A program made the translations under genes and the position numbers. From the NCBI GenBank assembly GCA_027298165.1, contig JAPUGN010000027.1, positions 1 to 7,267 on the forward strand: a DNA stretch of 7,267 nucleotides. Direction: 5' to 3'. Positions 1 through 6,094 of this stretch are shown here, in pieces. The DNA is from Nitrospinota bacterium (GTDB lineage: Bacteria > Nitrospinota > Nitrospinia > Nitrospinales > Nitrospinaceae). The number at the start of each line of letters is the position of its first letter. The first letter of the stretch is position 1. Under the pieces are notes generated by a model. It was not told the origin of the DNA, did not search any database, and saw nothing but the letters and a program-made list of their open reading frames with translations.

Positions 1-1
1 G

Positions 2-178
2 GACCCGGAAGGGATCTTCGATACCGTACAGAGATTTTATCAGAAAGTGATGGTCCAGAGCCCATCCACTCCCAGCAACGGCGGTAAAAATTACCAGGGG
101 AACGGAGGTAAGAAAAGTCTTTCCTCCAACGGCAAAGCGACCCAGCCTGCCGCAATAGTCAAGCCAGTAAAAAGGTAG
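2..178 (+). CDS. C-terminal end of an unidentified protein with a low-complexity tail (5' partial)
   Basis: An open frame enters from the left edge and ends at a TAG at 176-178, giving 58 visible residues. The first part (DPEGIFDTVQRFYQKVM) looks like the end of a folded, helical domain. After it comes a tail of about 40 residues rich in Ser, Gly, Asn, Lys and Pro with no hydrophobic core, probably disordered and basic. I do not recognise the family. It lies 12 bases before hisB on the same strand, so it may belong to the same transcription unit, and its terminal AAAAGG may double as the distant hisB ribosome binding site. Lack of the upstream sequence is the main limit. It could be non-coding, but the uninterrupted frame running to just before hisB favours a real gene end. 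Confidence 0.5.
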   Translation, partial: DPEGIFDTVQRFYQKVMVQSPSTPSNGGKNYQGNGGKKSLSSNGKATQPAAIVKPVKR

Positions 179-190
179 ACCAACCGATCC

Positions 191-775
191 ATGGAAAGAT
201 GTTCGCAAGTTAAACGGGTCACCAGTGAAACTCAAATTGAAGTCAGCCTGGTTCTGGACGGGACGGGGCAACATGATATCCAAACCCCGATTCCGTTCAT
301 GGATCACATGCTGGCGCAATTGTCCCGCCACGGTTTTTTCGATCTCACAGTAAAAGCGACAGGCGATACCCACATCGATTTCCACCACATGGTGGAGGAC
401 CTGGGAATCACGCTGGGTCAGGCCTTTGAAAAAGCCCTCGGAGACAAAAAAGGAATCCGGAGATTCGCCCAGGCCAGTGTGCCTTTGAACGAGGCGCTGG
501 TGAACTGCGTGGTGGACTTGAGCCGCTCCTACTATGTGTTCAATATCGACCTGCCCAAGGGGAAGCTGGGCGAGTTCGATGTCGAACTGGTGCCGGAGTT
601 TTTCCAGGCGGTCTCCGCCAACTGCGGACTCACCCTGCATTTTAATTCTCCCTACTGGAACAACCTGCACCACGTCGTGGAAGCCTCCTTCAAGGCATTT
701 GCGAAAGCGATGGATCAGGCCTGTTCCCTGGACCCCAGATCCAACGCAATTCCGTCTCCCAAAGGCACTCTTTAA
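191..775 (+). CDS. hisB: Imidazoleglycerol-phosphate dehydratase HisB
   Basis: HisB is the cytoplasmic enzyme that dehydrates imidazole glycerol phosphate to imidazole acetol phosphate in histidine biosynthesis. The 194-residue product is the length of the monofunctional bacterial enzyme, with no fused histidinol-phosphatase domain. Family motifs are in order: FMDHML (36-41), HHMVED (65-70), NLHHVVEASFKA (158-169) and the C-terminal IPSPKGTL. The manganese and substrate ligands expected from the family are present: His39, His65, His66, Glu69, His160, His161, Glu164 and Lys168. Minor departures are HHMVED for the usual HHTVED, PLNEAL for the usual MDEAL, and IPSPKG for IPSTKG; none hits a metal ligand. 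The ATG at 191 is the only reasonable start, but the nearest purine-rich stretch (170-175) is far upstream, so translation may depend on the upstream gene. The stop abuts the hisH start. Confidence 0.96.
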   Translation: MERCSQVKRVTSETQIEVSLVLDGTGQHDIQTPIPFMDHMLAQLSRHGFFDLTVKATGDTHIDFHHMVEDLGITLGQAFEKALGDKKGIRRFAQASVPLNEALVNCVVDLSRSYYVFNIDLPKGKLGEFDVELVPEFFQAVSANCGLTLHFNSPYWNNLHHVVEASFKAFAKAMDQACSLDPRSNAIPSPKGTL

Positions 776-1390
776 ATGATCGCCATCATCGACTATGGCA
801 TGGGCAATCTGCGGTCAGTGCACAAAGCGCTGGAAGCCGTAGGCTCGGATGCGGTGGTGTCCAGCGACCCGCAAACCATTCTGGATGCCGATTCGGTGGT
901 ACTGCCCGGTGTCGGGGCGTTCAAGGACTGCATGGACAACCTCGACCGGCTGGGACTGATCGATGTTGTCCGTAAATCCATTCATTCCGGGAAACCGTTT
1001 CTGGGCATTTGCCTCGGCTTACAACTGCTGTTCGAGGAGAGCATCGAGTTTGGAACGGTGGAGGGCCTGGGAATCCTGCCGGGGAAAGTGATACGCTTTA
1101 ATTTTCCCGACGATCCCGCACTGAAAGTCCCGCACATGGGATGGAACACCCTGACCGTCAACAAACCATCGCCGCTGTTTGATTCGATGGACGCGCATCC
1201 CTACTATTATTTTGTCCATTCCTACTACGTCGTGCCCGAGAACCGGGACATAATCGCCACCACCACCCGCTACGGGGAGGATTTTGTCTCCGGCATCGAA
1301 CACGACAACATCCACGCCTTTCAGTTTCACCCTGAAAAAAGCCAGAAACAGGGTTTGGCCATGCTGGAAAAGTTTGCCCGCCTTAACTGA
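776..1390 (+). CDS. hisH: Imidazole glycerol phosphate synthase, glutaminase subunit HisH
   Basis: HisH is the class I glutamine amidotransferase subunit that supplies ammonia to HisF for making imidazole glycerol phosphate, the substrate of HisB. The 204 residues match the family length. Visible marks are the N-terminal IIDYGMGNLRSV (4-15), the oxyanion-region LPGVGAF (43-49), the nucleophile elbow GICLGLQLLF with Cys79, the PHMGWN segment (119-124), the YFVHSYY segment (145-151), and FQFHPEKS carrying His185 and Glu187 of the catalytic triad. The ATG follows the hisB TAA with no gap (TAAATG), and AAAGG at 761-765 sits 10 bases upstream inside hisB, so the two are translationally coupled. 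The partner hisF is not in this window; the next gene is a transporter instead, so hisF must lie elsewhere. Confidence 0.97.
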   Translation: MIAIIDYGMGNLRSVHKALEAVGSDAVVSSDPQTILDADSVVLPGVGAFKDCMDNLDRLGLIDVVRKSIHSGKPFLGICLGLQLLFEESIEFGTVEGLGILPGKVIRFNFPDDPALKVPHMGWNTLTVNKPSPLFDSMDAHPYYYFVHSYYVVPENRDIIATTTRYGEDFVSGIEHDNIHAFQFHPEKSQKQGLAMLEKFARLN

Positions 1391-1399
1391 CGGCGACCC

Positions 1400-2290
1400 A
1401 TGAAGACCGACTATGCACGGGGCCTCACCTATGCGATGATCACGGCCACACTGTGGGGCGTTCTACCCATCCTGATGAAAATCGCCCTTGAGGAATTTTC
1501 CGGGAGCAGTATCGTCTGGTTCCGTTTTGCCTTCGCGTTTCCTGCCCTATATCTGTTTCTGAAAATCCGGAAGAAGCAACCGGAATCGATCCTGGTCTCT
1601 CCGCCGGGGTTCGGCGTCCTGGCGGGTTTATTTCTGGCGGGCAATTATTATTATTTTCTGAGAGGGATCGAAACCAGCAGTCCCTCCAATGCCGGAATTC
1701 TGATCCAGACGGCGCCGGTTCTACTGGTAATCCTGGGCGTGGTGTTGTTCAAGGAAACATTTAACCGCAAGCAGGGCATCGGGCTGGCCATCGCCGTTGT
1801 CGGCTTCGTTCTTTTTTTCCGGGACCAGAGCCGCCAATGGGGGGGAGAGGTGTACACGGAAGCCACCTTATATGTACAGGCCGCCGGGTTGTTGTGGGTG
1901 GGCTACGTGGTGTTTCAGAAAAAACTGGCGGCGCAGTACGAAGCTCAGCATCTGAACCTGCTGGTGTATGGCACCGCCGCGGTGGTGTTGACTCCCGCCG
2001 TGATCTGGGCCGATTTCAACAACACCAATTTCGGCAGTTGGGTGTTGATGGTTTTTCTGGGAATAAACACCCTATTGGCCTACGGATGTCTGGCGGAGGC
2101 GATCAATTATATTCCCCTGTGGTTGCTGAGCGTGGTGATTACGCTCAACCCATTTATCACACTGACCGTCATGCAAATTTTACCGGTGGTGGCGCCGGGC
2201 CTGGTGACGCCGGAAGTGATCGGACTGTGGGGCTTCATCGGCGCATGCACCGCTATTGCCGGTGTGGTCATGGTAATCCGCAAAGACTAA
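1400..2290 (+). CDS. EamA/DMT-superfamily inner-membrane transporter
   Basis: A 296-residue, very hydrophobic protein with about ten predicted membrane helices (roughly 8-28, 36-56, 70-88, 96-116, 126-142, 155-173, 186-204, 212-232, 240-262 and 272-293). They form two five-helix halves, the inverted-repeat layout of drug/metabolite transporters. Typical EamA signals are the early TLWG (17-20) in helix 1, WFRF (40-43) in helix 2, the SPSNAGILIQTAPV segment (94-107) in helix 4, the LFKET loop (116-120), and the repeat-2 counterpart around NPFITL (250-255). Members export or exchange metabolites such as amino acids, but the substrate cannot be read from sequence. It begins 9 bases after hisH, so co-transcription with the his genes is likely and an amino-acid-related substrate is a guess. 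Its stop overlaps the convergent smpB stop by 4 bp. Confidence 0.9.
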   Translation: MKTDYARGLTYAMITATLWGVLPILMKIALEEFSGSSIVWFRFAFAFPALYLFLKIRKKQPESILVSPPGFGVLAGLFLAGNYYYFLRGIETSSPSNAGILIQTAPVLLVILGVVLFKETFNRKQGIGLAIAVVGFVLFFRDQSRQWGGEVYTEATLYVQAAGLLWVGYVVFQKKLAAQYEAQHLNLLVYGTAAVVLTPAVIWADFNNTNFGSWVLMVFLGINTLLAYGCLAEAINYIPLWLLSVVITLNPFITLTVMQILPVVAPGLVTPEVIGLWGFIGACTAIAGVVMVIRKD

Positions 2291-2304
2291 GGTTTGTCTT
2301 TTTT
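2282..2304 (+). terminator. Weak hairpin plus T-tract at the convergent transporter/smpB junction
   Basis: AAAGAC (2282-2287) and GTCTTT (2296-2301) form a 6-bp stem with an 8-base loop, and the T run continues to 2304. The element straddles both stop codons, so it could end the rightward transcript. Read on the other strand it is flanked by only a short T run, so it is at best weakly bidirectional. The stem is short and half A:T, so function is uncertain. It is the only terminator-like structure I see at this junction. Confidence 0.33.
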
Positions 2305-2766
2305 CATGGCGCGGGCGATTTCTCGGTCGGCTTCGCGTTTTTTGAGGGTGTCCCGCTTGTCGTAGTCTTTCTTTCCCTTCGCCACGGCGAGTTCCACCTT
2401 GACCTTCCCGTTTTTAAAATACAGTTTCAACGGAATCAGGTTGTACCCTTTTTCCCGGGTGACGCCGATCAAGCGTGCAATCTCCTTTTTATGAAGCAGG
2501 AGCTTGCGCTTGCGCATGGGATCGTGATTGAAGCTGTGCGCCGGGGTGTAGGGGCTGATGTGGCAGTGCAGCATGAAGACTTCCTCCCGGTCCACCACGG
2601 CGTAGCAGTCGGCCATGCTGGCCTTGCCCTCGCGGAGCGCCTTGACCTCGGTTCCCTGCAACACCACACCCGCTTCCATCGTGTCCTCGATATAGTAATT
2701 GTGCCGGGCCTTTTTGTTCTGGCAGATGATTTTGATGCCGTTGGCGTTTTGACTTTTTTTGCTCAT
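2287..2766 (-). CDS. smpB: SsrA-binding protein SmpB
   Basis: SmpB binds tmRNA (SsrA) and delivers it to stalled ribosomes in trans-translation. The 159-residue length is typical. The OB-fold core shows the family run NKKARHNYYIEDTMEAG (17-33), GTEVKALREGKASMADCYA (38-56), HISPYTPAHSFNHDP (69-83), RKLLLHKKEI (87-96) and the LIPLKLYFKNGKVKVELA segment (110-127). The basic C-terminal tail KGKKDYDKRDTLKKREADRE (130-149) is the part that enters the decoding site and mRNA channel. The ATG lies 2 bases after the stop of the upstream SAM hydroxide adenosyltransferase gene with only a weak Shine-Dalgarno, so translational coupling is likely. The TAG stop overlaps the stop of the convergent transporter gene. 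No tmRNA gene was recognised in this window, although ssrA is often found near smpB. Confidence 0.97.
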   Translation of the reverse strand: MSKKSQNANGIKIICQNKKARHNYYIEDTMEAGVVLQGTEVKALREGKASMADCYAVVDREEVFMLHCHISPYTPAHSFNHDPMRKRKLLLHKKEIARLIGVTREKGYNLIPLKLYFKNGKVKVELAVAKGKKDYDKRDTLKKREADREIARAMKKDKP

Positions 2767-2768
2767 GG

Positions 2769-3551
2769 TTACGGGATGACCTGGATGTTCTGCCCCACCT
2801 TCAGTTTTAACGAGCGGGCCGCATTTCCCTCACGCTCGAACAGTTCCAGGGCGTTCCAGCTGTTGATGAGGGATCGCGTCAAGTGCGGGGCGCATTCTGA
2901 GTAATGGGCCGCCAGGCCGCGAATGGCCGTTCTTCCTATTTTAATCGTCAATGTGTGGGCGTTCGGGCAATGTGCCGAAACCAGCTCCCCCGGAATATTG
3001 GTGGCGGCGTTGCCAAATCGGTCGATATAGATCACCTGGCCCTCAATCGATTTCCCATTCCATAAAGGCTCGGGCAACGCCAGGGTTTGGGGGTCCTTGA
3101 CGGGACGTCCCAGTGATTTTAAAGGAGTGCCCTTGGCAATCCATGCCGCCACCGGCGCGAAAATGTCGCGGCCGTGAAAAGTAGCGGATACCTCCGGCAA
3201 AAAATATTTTTTCTGGGTCAACTCGACGCACCGGCTTTTGGCGTTCAGCACGCAACTGAAGATCCCGTTGTCCGGCCCGACATAATGGCTGGTACCGCTT
3301 TTGACCGCCATCGCACGGCGAGTGCCGCCGACGCCGGGATCGATCACCGCCACGTGTATGGTTTTTTTCGGGAAGTAGGGGGTCGCCGTCTTCAACACCA
3401 GCGCCGCCTGCAGAATGTTTTGCGGTTCGATGCCGTGGGTCAGGTCAATAATCTCCACCGTCGGGTGGATGGACCGTATAACCCCCTTCATGATGCCTAC
3501 AAATGGATCGTCGGTACCGAAATCGGTGGTCAGGGTTATGAGGCCGGGCAT
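2769..3551 (-). CDS. SAM hydroxide adenosyltransferase (DUF62/SAM_adeno_trans family)
   Basis: Members hydrolyse S-adenosylmethionine to adenosine and methionine using water/hydroxide, and are related to the fluorinase and chlorinase enzymes. The 260-residue length fits. Visible motifs are TTDFGTDDPFVG (8-19), IDPGVGGTRR (70-79), GPDNGIFS (92-99), FHGRDIFAPVAA (125-136) and IDRFGNAATN (176-185). The Asp-Arg-His triad of the hydroxide-using enzymes fits Asp71, Arg78 and His126. The fluorinase-type halide loop is not apparent, so a SAM hydrolase is more likely than a halogenase. The ATG at 3551 lies inside the end of mtaB (16-bp overlap in another frame), and the stop is 2 bases from smpB, so this is the middle gene of a three-gene operon. 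Why cells hydrolyse SAM this way is poorly understood; the location beside a SAM-consuming radical enzyme is suggestive only. Confidence 0.93.
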   Translation of the reverse strand: MPGLITLTTDFGTDDPFVGIMKGVIRSIHPTVEIIDLTHGIEPQNILQAALVLKTATPYFPKKTIHVAVIDPGVGGTRRAMAVKSGTSHYVGPDNGIFSCVLNAKSRCVELTQKKYFLPEVSATFHGRDIFAPVAAWIAKGTPLKSLGRPVKDPQTLALPEPLWNGKSIEGQVIYIDRFGNAATNIPGELVSAHCPNAHTLTIKIGRTAIRGLAAHYSECAPHLTRSLINSWNALELFEREGNAARSLKLKVGQNIQVIP

Positions 3552-4861
3552 CCGGAAACCTGTTGTTCCGAAACGTCAAGAATGCGGACCGGAATGATGC
3601 GGTTCATCAACGCGTCATCGCCTTCGAACACAACCGGGAAATAGTTTTCCGAATGGCCGCGCAGTTGCCCGGTTAGAGGTTCACGGCTGTTCTCGACCAG
3701 TACGTTTACGGTTTGATCCAGAAAACTGCGGCGAAACTCCAAGGCTTTCCGATTTCCCAACGCAGTCAGAATTTTATTGCGTTCTTTTTTCACGGCTTTG
3801 GGAACGTCGTTGCGGAACCCGGAGGCCTCCGTACCTGGTCGAGGCGAATAGGAAAACACGTGCAGGGTGGTGAAGGGCAACTCTTCCACCATCTGCCGGG
3901 TGTTTTCAAATTGGGCCTCCGTTTCTCCGGGAAAGCCGACGATGATATCCGCGCCCAGACCGACATTTGGAATGCGGCGGGCGATTTTTCCGACCACCTC
4001 CCGATATTGCCGGATGTTGTAGTTTCGGCGCATTTGGAAAAGAATGGTCTCGTCTCCGCTTTGCAGGGGAATGTGAAAATGCGGGCACAAATTATCGCGT
4101 TCCTCCATAAGGGCGATCAAGCGGTCGTCGATTTCCATCGGGTTGATGGAACTGATGCGCACCCGGAAGTCGCCTGCGAGGTTCAGGATATCCTCCACCA
4201 GCGAAGAAAACGTTTCCGGCGGATTGAGGTCCATCCCGTAAGTCCCGAGATTAATTCCGGTGAGGGTGATTTCCCGAAACCCCGCCGCCAGCGAATGGCG
4301 CACGTTGTTGAGAATGTTTTCCCGGGAATCGCTGATGGACCGGCCCCGCGCCCGCACCACGGTGCAGAACGAGCAGGCCTCGTCGCATCCGGTCTGCACT
4401 TTGATGAACGCCTTGGTTTTGCCGTGAAAATCGGCCACGGGGATGGTCTTGAAATCCCATTTCTGCGTGATGTCCGACATGTGCACCAGCGGCAGGCCGA
4501 AGGCGTCTTCCTGGTGTATTCGGTTCAATTGGGCCTTGATCACGTCAGCGATTTCCAGCTTGTTGGCGTTGCCCAGCACCACATCCAGTCCCGGAATCCG
4601 GGCCGCTTCTTCCGGGCTGTTCTGGGCGTAACACCCTGTAAATATAACCATTGCAGCGTCGTTGATGGCCAGGGATTTCTTCACTGCCTGGCGGGAGCTG
4701 GAATCGCTTTTGGCGGTCACCGTGCAGGTGTTAACGACATAGATGTCGGCTTTATCCTGGGAACCGACGATAGAATATCCTTCCTGTTCCAGCAGGGTCT
4801 GCATTTCCGCAGTGTCGTTTTGGTTGGTCCGGCAACCGAGGGTTGCGAAGGCGACTTTCAC
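3536..4861 (-). CDS. mtaB: tRNA t6A37 methylthiotransferase MtaB (radical SAM)
   Basis: MtaB adds a methylthio group to N6-threonylcarbamoyladenosine at position 37 of tRNAs reading ANN codons. From the GTG at 4861 the protein has 441 residues, the usual length. The N-terminal UPF0004 domain carries Cys10 (TLGC), Cys46 (NTC) and Cys77 (TGCYA) for the auxiliary 4Fe-4S cluster. The radical SAM domain has GCDEACSFC with Cys159, Cys163 and Cys166, followed by ARGRSISDSRENI, and later LQSGDETIL and IVGFPGET. A C-terminal TRAM domain follows (about 365-430). An upstream TTG at 4891 would add ten residues, but the GTG gives the canonical start MKVAFATLGC and has AAGGAGA (4874-4880) 12 bases upstream. 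The TLGCRTNQND segment and the TRAM ending favour MtaB over MiaB or RimO. It heads the operon with the SAM hydroxide adenosyltransferase and smpB. Confidence 0.93.
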   Translation of the reverse strand: MKVAFATLGCRTNQNDTAEMQTLLEQEGYSIVGSQDKADIYVVNTCTVTAKSDSSSRQAVKKSLAINDAAMVIFTGCYAQNSPEEAARIPGLDVVLGNANKLEIADVIKAQLNRIHQEDAFGLPLVHMSDITQKWDFKTIPVADFHGKTKAFIKVQTGCDEACSFCTVVRARGRSISDSRENILNNVRHSLAAGFREITLTGINLGTYGMDLNPPETFSSLVEDILNLAGDFRVRISSINPMEIDDRLIALMEERDNLCPHFHIPLQSGDETILFQMRRNYNIRQYREVVGKIARRIPNVGLGADIIVGFPGETEAQFENTRQMVEELPFTTLHVFSYSPRPGTEASGFRNDVPKAVKKERNKILTALGNRKALEFRRSFLDQTVNVLVENSREPLTGQLRGHSENYFPVVFEGDDALMNRIIPVRILDVSEQQVSGCPAS

Positions 4862-4873
4862 GATTTGTATTTC

Positions 4874-4880
4874 TCTCCTT
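4874..4880 (-). promoter_or_regulatory. Shine-Dalgarno site deciding the mtaB start
   Basis: On the minus strand this reads AAGGAGA, a near-perfect anti-16S match, followed by 12 bases and GTG at 4861-4859. An alternative start at the TTG 4891-4889 would place this site inside the coding sequence. That, together with the conserved MKVAFATLGC N-terminus, supports GTG as the initiator. Confidence 0.7.
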
Positions 4881-4904
4881 CGGGCGATCAATATTTAATC
4901 CCTC

Positions 4905-4934
4905 ATCTTATGCCATCCCTTAGTTTTTTATCAA
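4905..4934 (-). promoter_or_regulatory. Putative sigma70 promoter for the mtaB operon
   Basis: On the minus strand, TTGATA (4934-4929) and TAAGAT (4910-4905) are separated by 18 bases, four to five matches out of six for each box. They sit in an A+T-rich stretch, and transcription would begin near 4898, leaving a leader of about 37 bases before the GTG. The call rests on pattern matching only. Confidence 0.45.
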
Positions 4935-4974
4935 CTGTAAATAATTTTTAAATCTCCAGGGCCGCAAGCCGTTC

Positions 4975-5003
4975 TTGACCTGCCGCACCGGGTTTGTTAG
5001 GAT
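4975..5003 (+). promoter_or_regulatory. Putative strong extended -10 sigma70 promoter for the Fis-like/GlmU operon
   Basis: TTGACC (4975-4980, five of six matches to the -35 consensus) is followed by exactly 17 bases and TAGGAT (4998-5003, four of six), preceded by TG at 4995-4996, the extended -10 motif. The A+T-rich run at 4938-4953 lies about 20-35 bases upstream of the -35 box, a position where an UP-like element could act. Transcription would start near 5010, giving a leader of about 50 bases to the ATG at 5062. If correct, open-frame starts at 4975 (TTG) or 5002 (ATG) are promoter bases, not initiators. Confidence 0.6.
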
Positions 5004-5061
5004 GCGTACTCCCCACCCTGTCAAAGCTATTCTGGAAGTCCCATTTATCCGTTTAACGCAT

Positions 5062-5328
5062 ATGCCGAAGGTCGACAAAAATATCCAGCCGTTCCTCGAA
5101 AAATGGCTTGATAAAACCGTTAAACAGTACGTATCACACATGGACGGCCGGCAGAACGGTGGACTTCATGATTTGATCATCGGCGGAGTTGAAAAACCCC
5201 TTTTGGAAATAGTGCTTCAGGAAACCGAGGGCAATCGGACCAAGGCCGCCAATATTCTCGGCATCAATCGCAACACCCTGCGCAAAAAAATCCAGGACTA
5301 TAACATCCAATGCCGGGACAAGGATTAG
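5062..5328 (+). CDS. Fis-family helix-turn-helix DNA-binding protein
   Basis: From the ATG at 5062 the product has 88 residues, close to the 98 of E. coli Fis. The C-terminal half is a Fis-type HTH_8 domain: an amphipathic helix KPLLEIVLQET (45-55), then EGNRTKAANILGINRNTLRK (56-75), where the second helix and the turn GINRNTLRKKI form the DNA-contacting motif, as in Fis and the C-termini of NtrC-type activators. The N-terminal half (MPKVDKNIQPFLEKWLD) has no recognised domain; in Fis this half aids dimerisation. There is no AAA+ or receiver domain, so this is a stand-alone protein. The frame is open upstream to a TTG at 4975 and an ATG at 5002, but both fall in the predicted promoter. The ribosome binding site at 5062 is weak, so the start is less sure than the identity. 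The 3' end overlaps the next gene by 19 bp. It may be a nucleoid-type or local regulator. Confidence 0.82.
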   Translation: MPKVDKNIQPFLEKWLDKTVKQYVSHMDGRQNGGLHDLIIGGVEKPLLEIVLQETEGNRTKAANILGINRNTLRKKIQDYNIQCRDKD

Positions 5329-6047
5329 CCGCCGTCATCCTGGCTGCCGGTAAAGGTACCCGGATGCACTCCGACCGCGCCAAGGTCCTACACCCCCTGG
5401 CGTCGCGCCCGTTGCTGATCCATGTTCTGGACACGGTGGGCGCCCTGAATCCCTCACGCGTCCTCGTGGTGGTGGGGTATCAAGCGGAGGAGGTCAAGCA
5501 GGCATGCGCCAACCGTCCCGTGGAGTTTGTCGAACAGGCAGAGCAATTGGGGACCGGCCACGCAGTTCAAAAGGCCCAGGCGGCGTTGGAGGATTTTGAG
5601 GGCGATGTGCTGATCCTGTGCGGGGATATGCCGCTGATCCGCTCCACCACCCTTCAGGCCCTGCTCCGGAAGCATCACGAAACCGGAGCGGGGTGTACCC
5701 TGTTGAGCCTTAAAACCAAGGAACCAAAGGACTTCGGCCGTGTGGTCCGGGGCCCGGGCGGAGCGGTTTTGAGGGTTGTGGAAGCCAAAGATGCCACTGA
5801 GCAGGAAAAAACGGTTGACGAATACAGCTCAGGCGTTTATTGTTTTGATAAAGGCATTCTTTTCAAAACGTTAGCTTCTATCGACACCCGCAACGCGCAG
5901 GGGGAGTATTATCTGACCGATACGGTCGGAATTCTCACCCGAGACGGGCATCGGGTGGAGTGTCACTCGACCCGGGACGCGGATGAAATTCTCGGAATCA
6001 ATTCGACCGAAGATTTGAAAAAAGCCGAGCAAATAGTTCAAACCTGA
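5310..6047 (+). CDS. glmU: GlmU-type N-acetylglucosamine-1-phosphate uridylyltransferase, single-domain
   Basis: The 245 residues match only the N-terminal pyrophosphorylase half of GlmU, which makes UDP-GlcNAc from UTP and GlcNAc-1-phosphate for peptidoglycan and lipopolysaccharide. The signature LAAGKGTRM (11-19) with Arg18, and KVLHPL (25-30) with Lys25, match E. coli GlmU even in numbering. Further motifs are EQLGTGHAV (78-86), LCGDMPLI (103-110) with metal-binding Asp106, DFGRVV (141-146), EAKDAT (158-163), GEYYLTD (198-204) and GINSTEDL (229-236). The protein stops just after the linker helix, so the roughly 200-residue beta-helix acetyltransferase half is absent by a clean domain boundary, not a visible frameshift. 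The usual EINTG segment reads EYSSG (171-175), a modest change near the sugar site. The ATG overlaps the Fis-like gene by 19 bp, with AGGA at 5294-5297 upstream. The next gene carries a beta-helix domain. Confidence 0.88.
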   Translation: MPGQGLAAVILAAGKGTRMHSDRAKVLHPLASRPLLIHVLDTVGALNPSRVLVVVGYQAEEVKQACANRPVEFVEQAEQLGTGHAVQKAQAALEDFEGDVLILCGDMPLIRSTTLQALLRKHHETGAGCTLLSLKTKEPKDFGRVVRGPGGAVLRVVEAKDATEQEKTVDEYSSGVYCFDKGILFKTLASIDTRNAQGEYYLTDTVGILTRDGHRVECHSTRDADEILGINSTEDLKKAEQIVQT

Positions 6048-6094
6048 CAGACCGTACCATCGTTCCCCCAATCAAACGAATCGGAACTTAAATT

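Noticed and set aside
2287..2766. tmRNA (ssrA) gene near smpB
   Set aside because: All sequence around smpB is occupied by convincing protein genes, and no tRNA-like ends or tag-coding segment were seen.
1837..2904. 355-codon open frame on the plus strand
   Set aside because: It overlaps the transporter in another frame, then smpB and the SAM enzyme gene antisense. Its composition is Gly/Arg/Val-rich with no domain, so it is a shadow of three real genes.
2769..3551. Fluorinase or chlorinase function for the DUF62-family protein
   Set aside because: The Asp-Arg-His triad of the hydroxide adenosyltransferases is present and no halogenase-type insertion loop is visible, so a SAM hydrolase is the simpler call.
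3713..4951. 412-codon open frame on the plus strand
   Set aside because: It is antisense to mtaB, which has all six expected cysteines and the radical SAM motifs. The plus-strand product has no family features and would run across the mtaB promoter region.
4937..4954. Possible Fis binding site in the A+T tract
   Set aside because: The tract resembles the A/T core of Fis sites, but the flanking G and C are not at the required 15-bp spacing. It is not supportable as a specific site.
5310..6047. Single-domain GlmU as a frameshifted pseudogene of a full-length GlmU
   Set aside because: The 47 bases after the stop do not continue the beta-helix sequence, and the next gene restarts with its own complete nucleotidyltransferase domain, so this is a clean domain-length gene, not a broken one.
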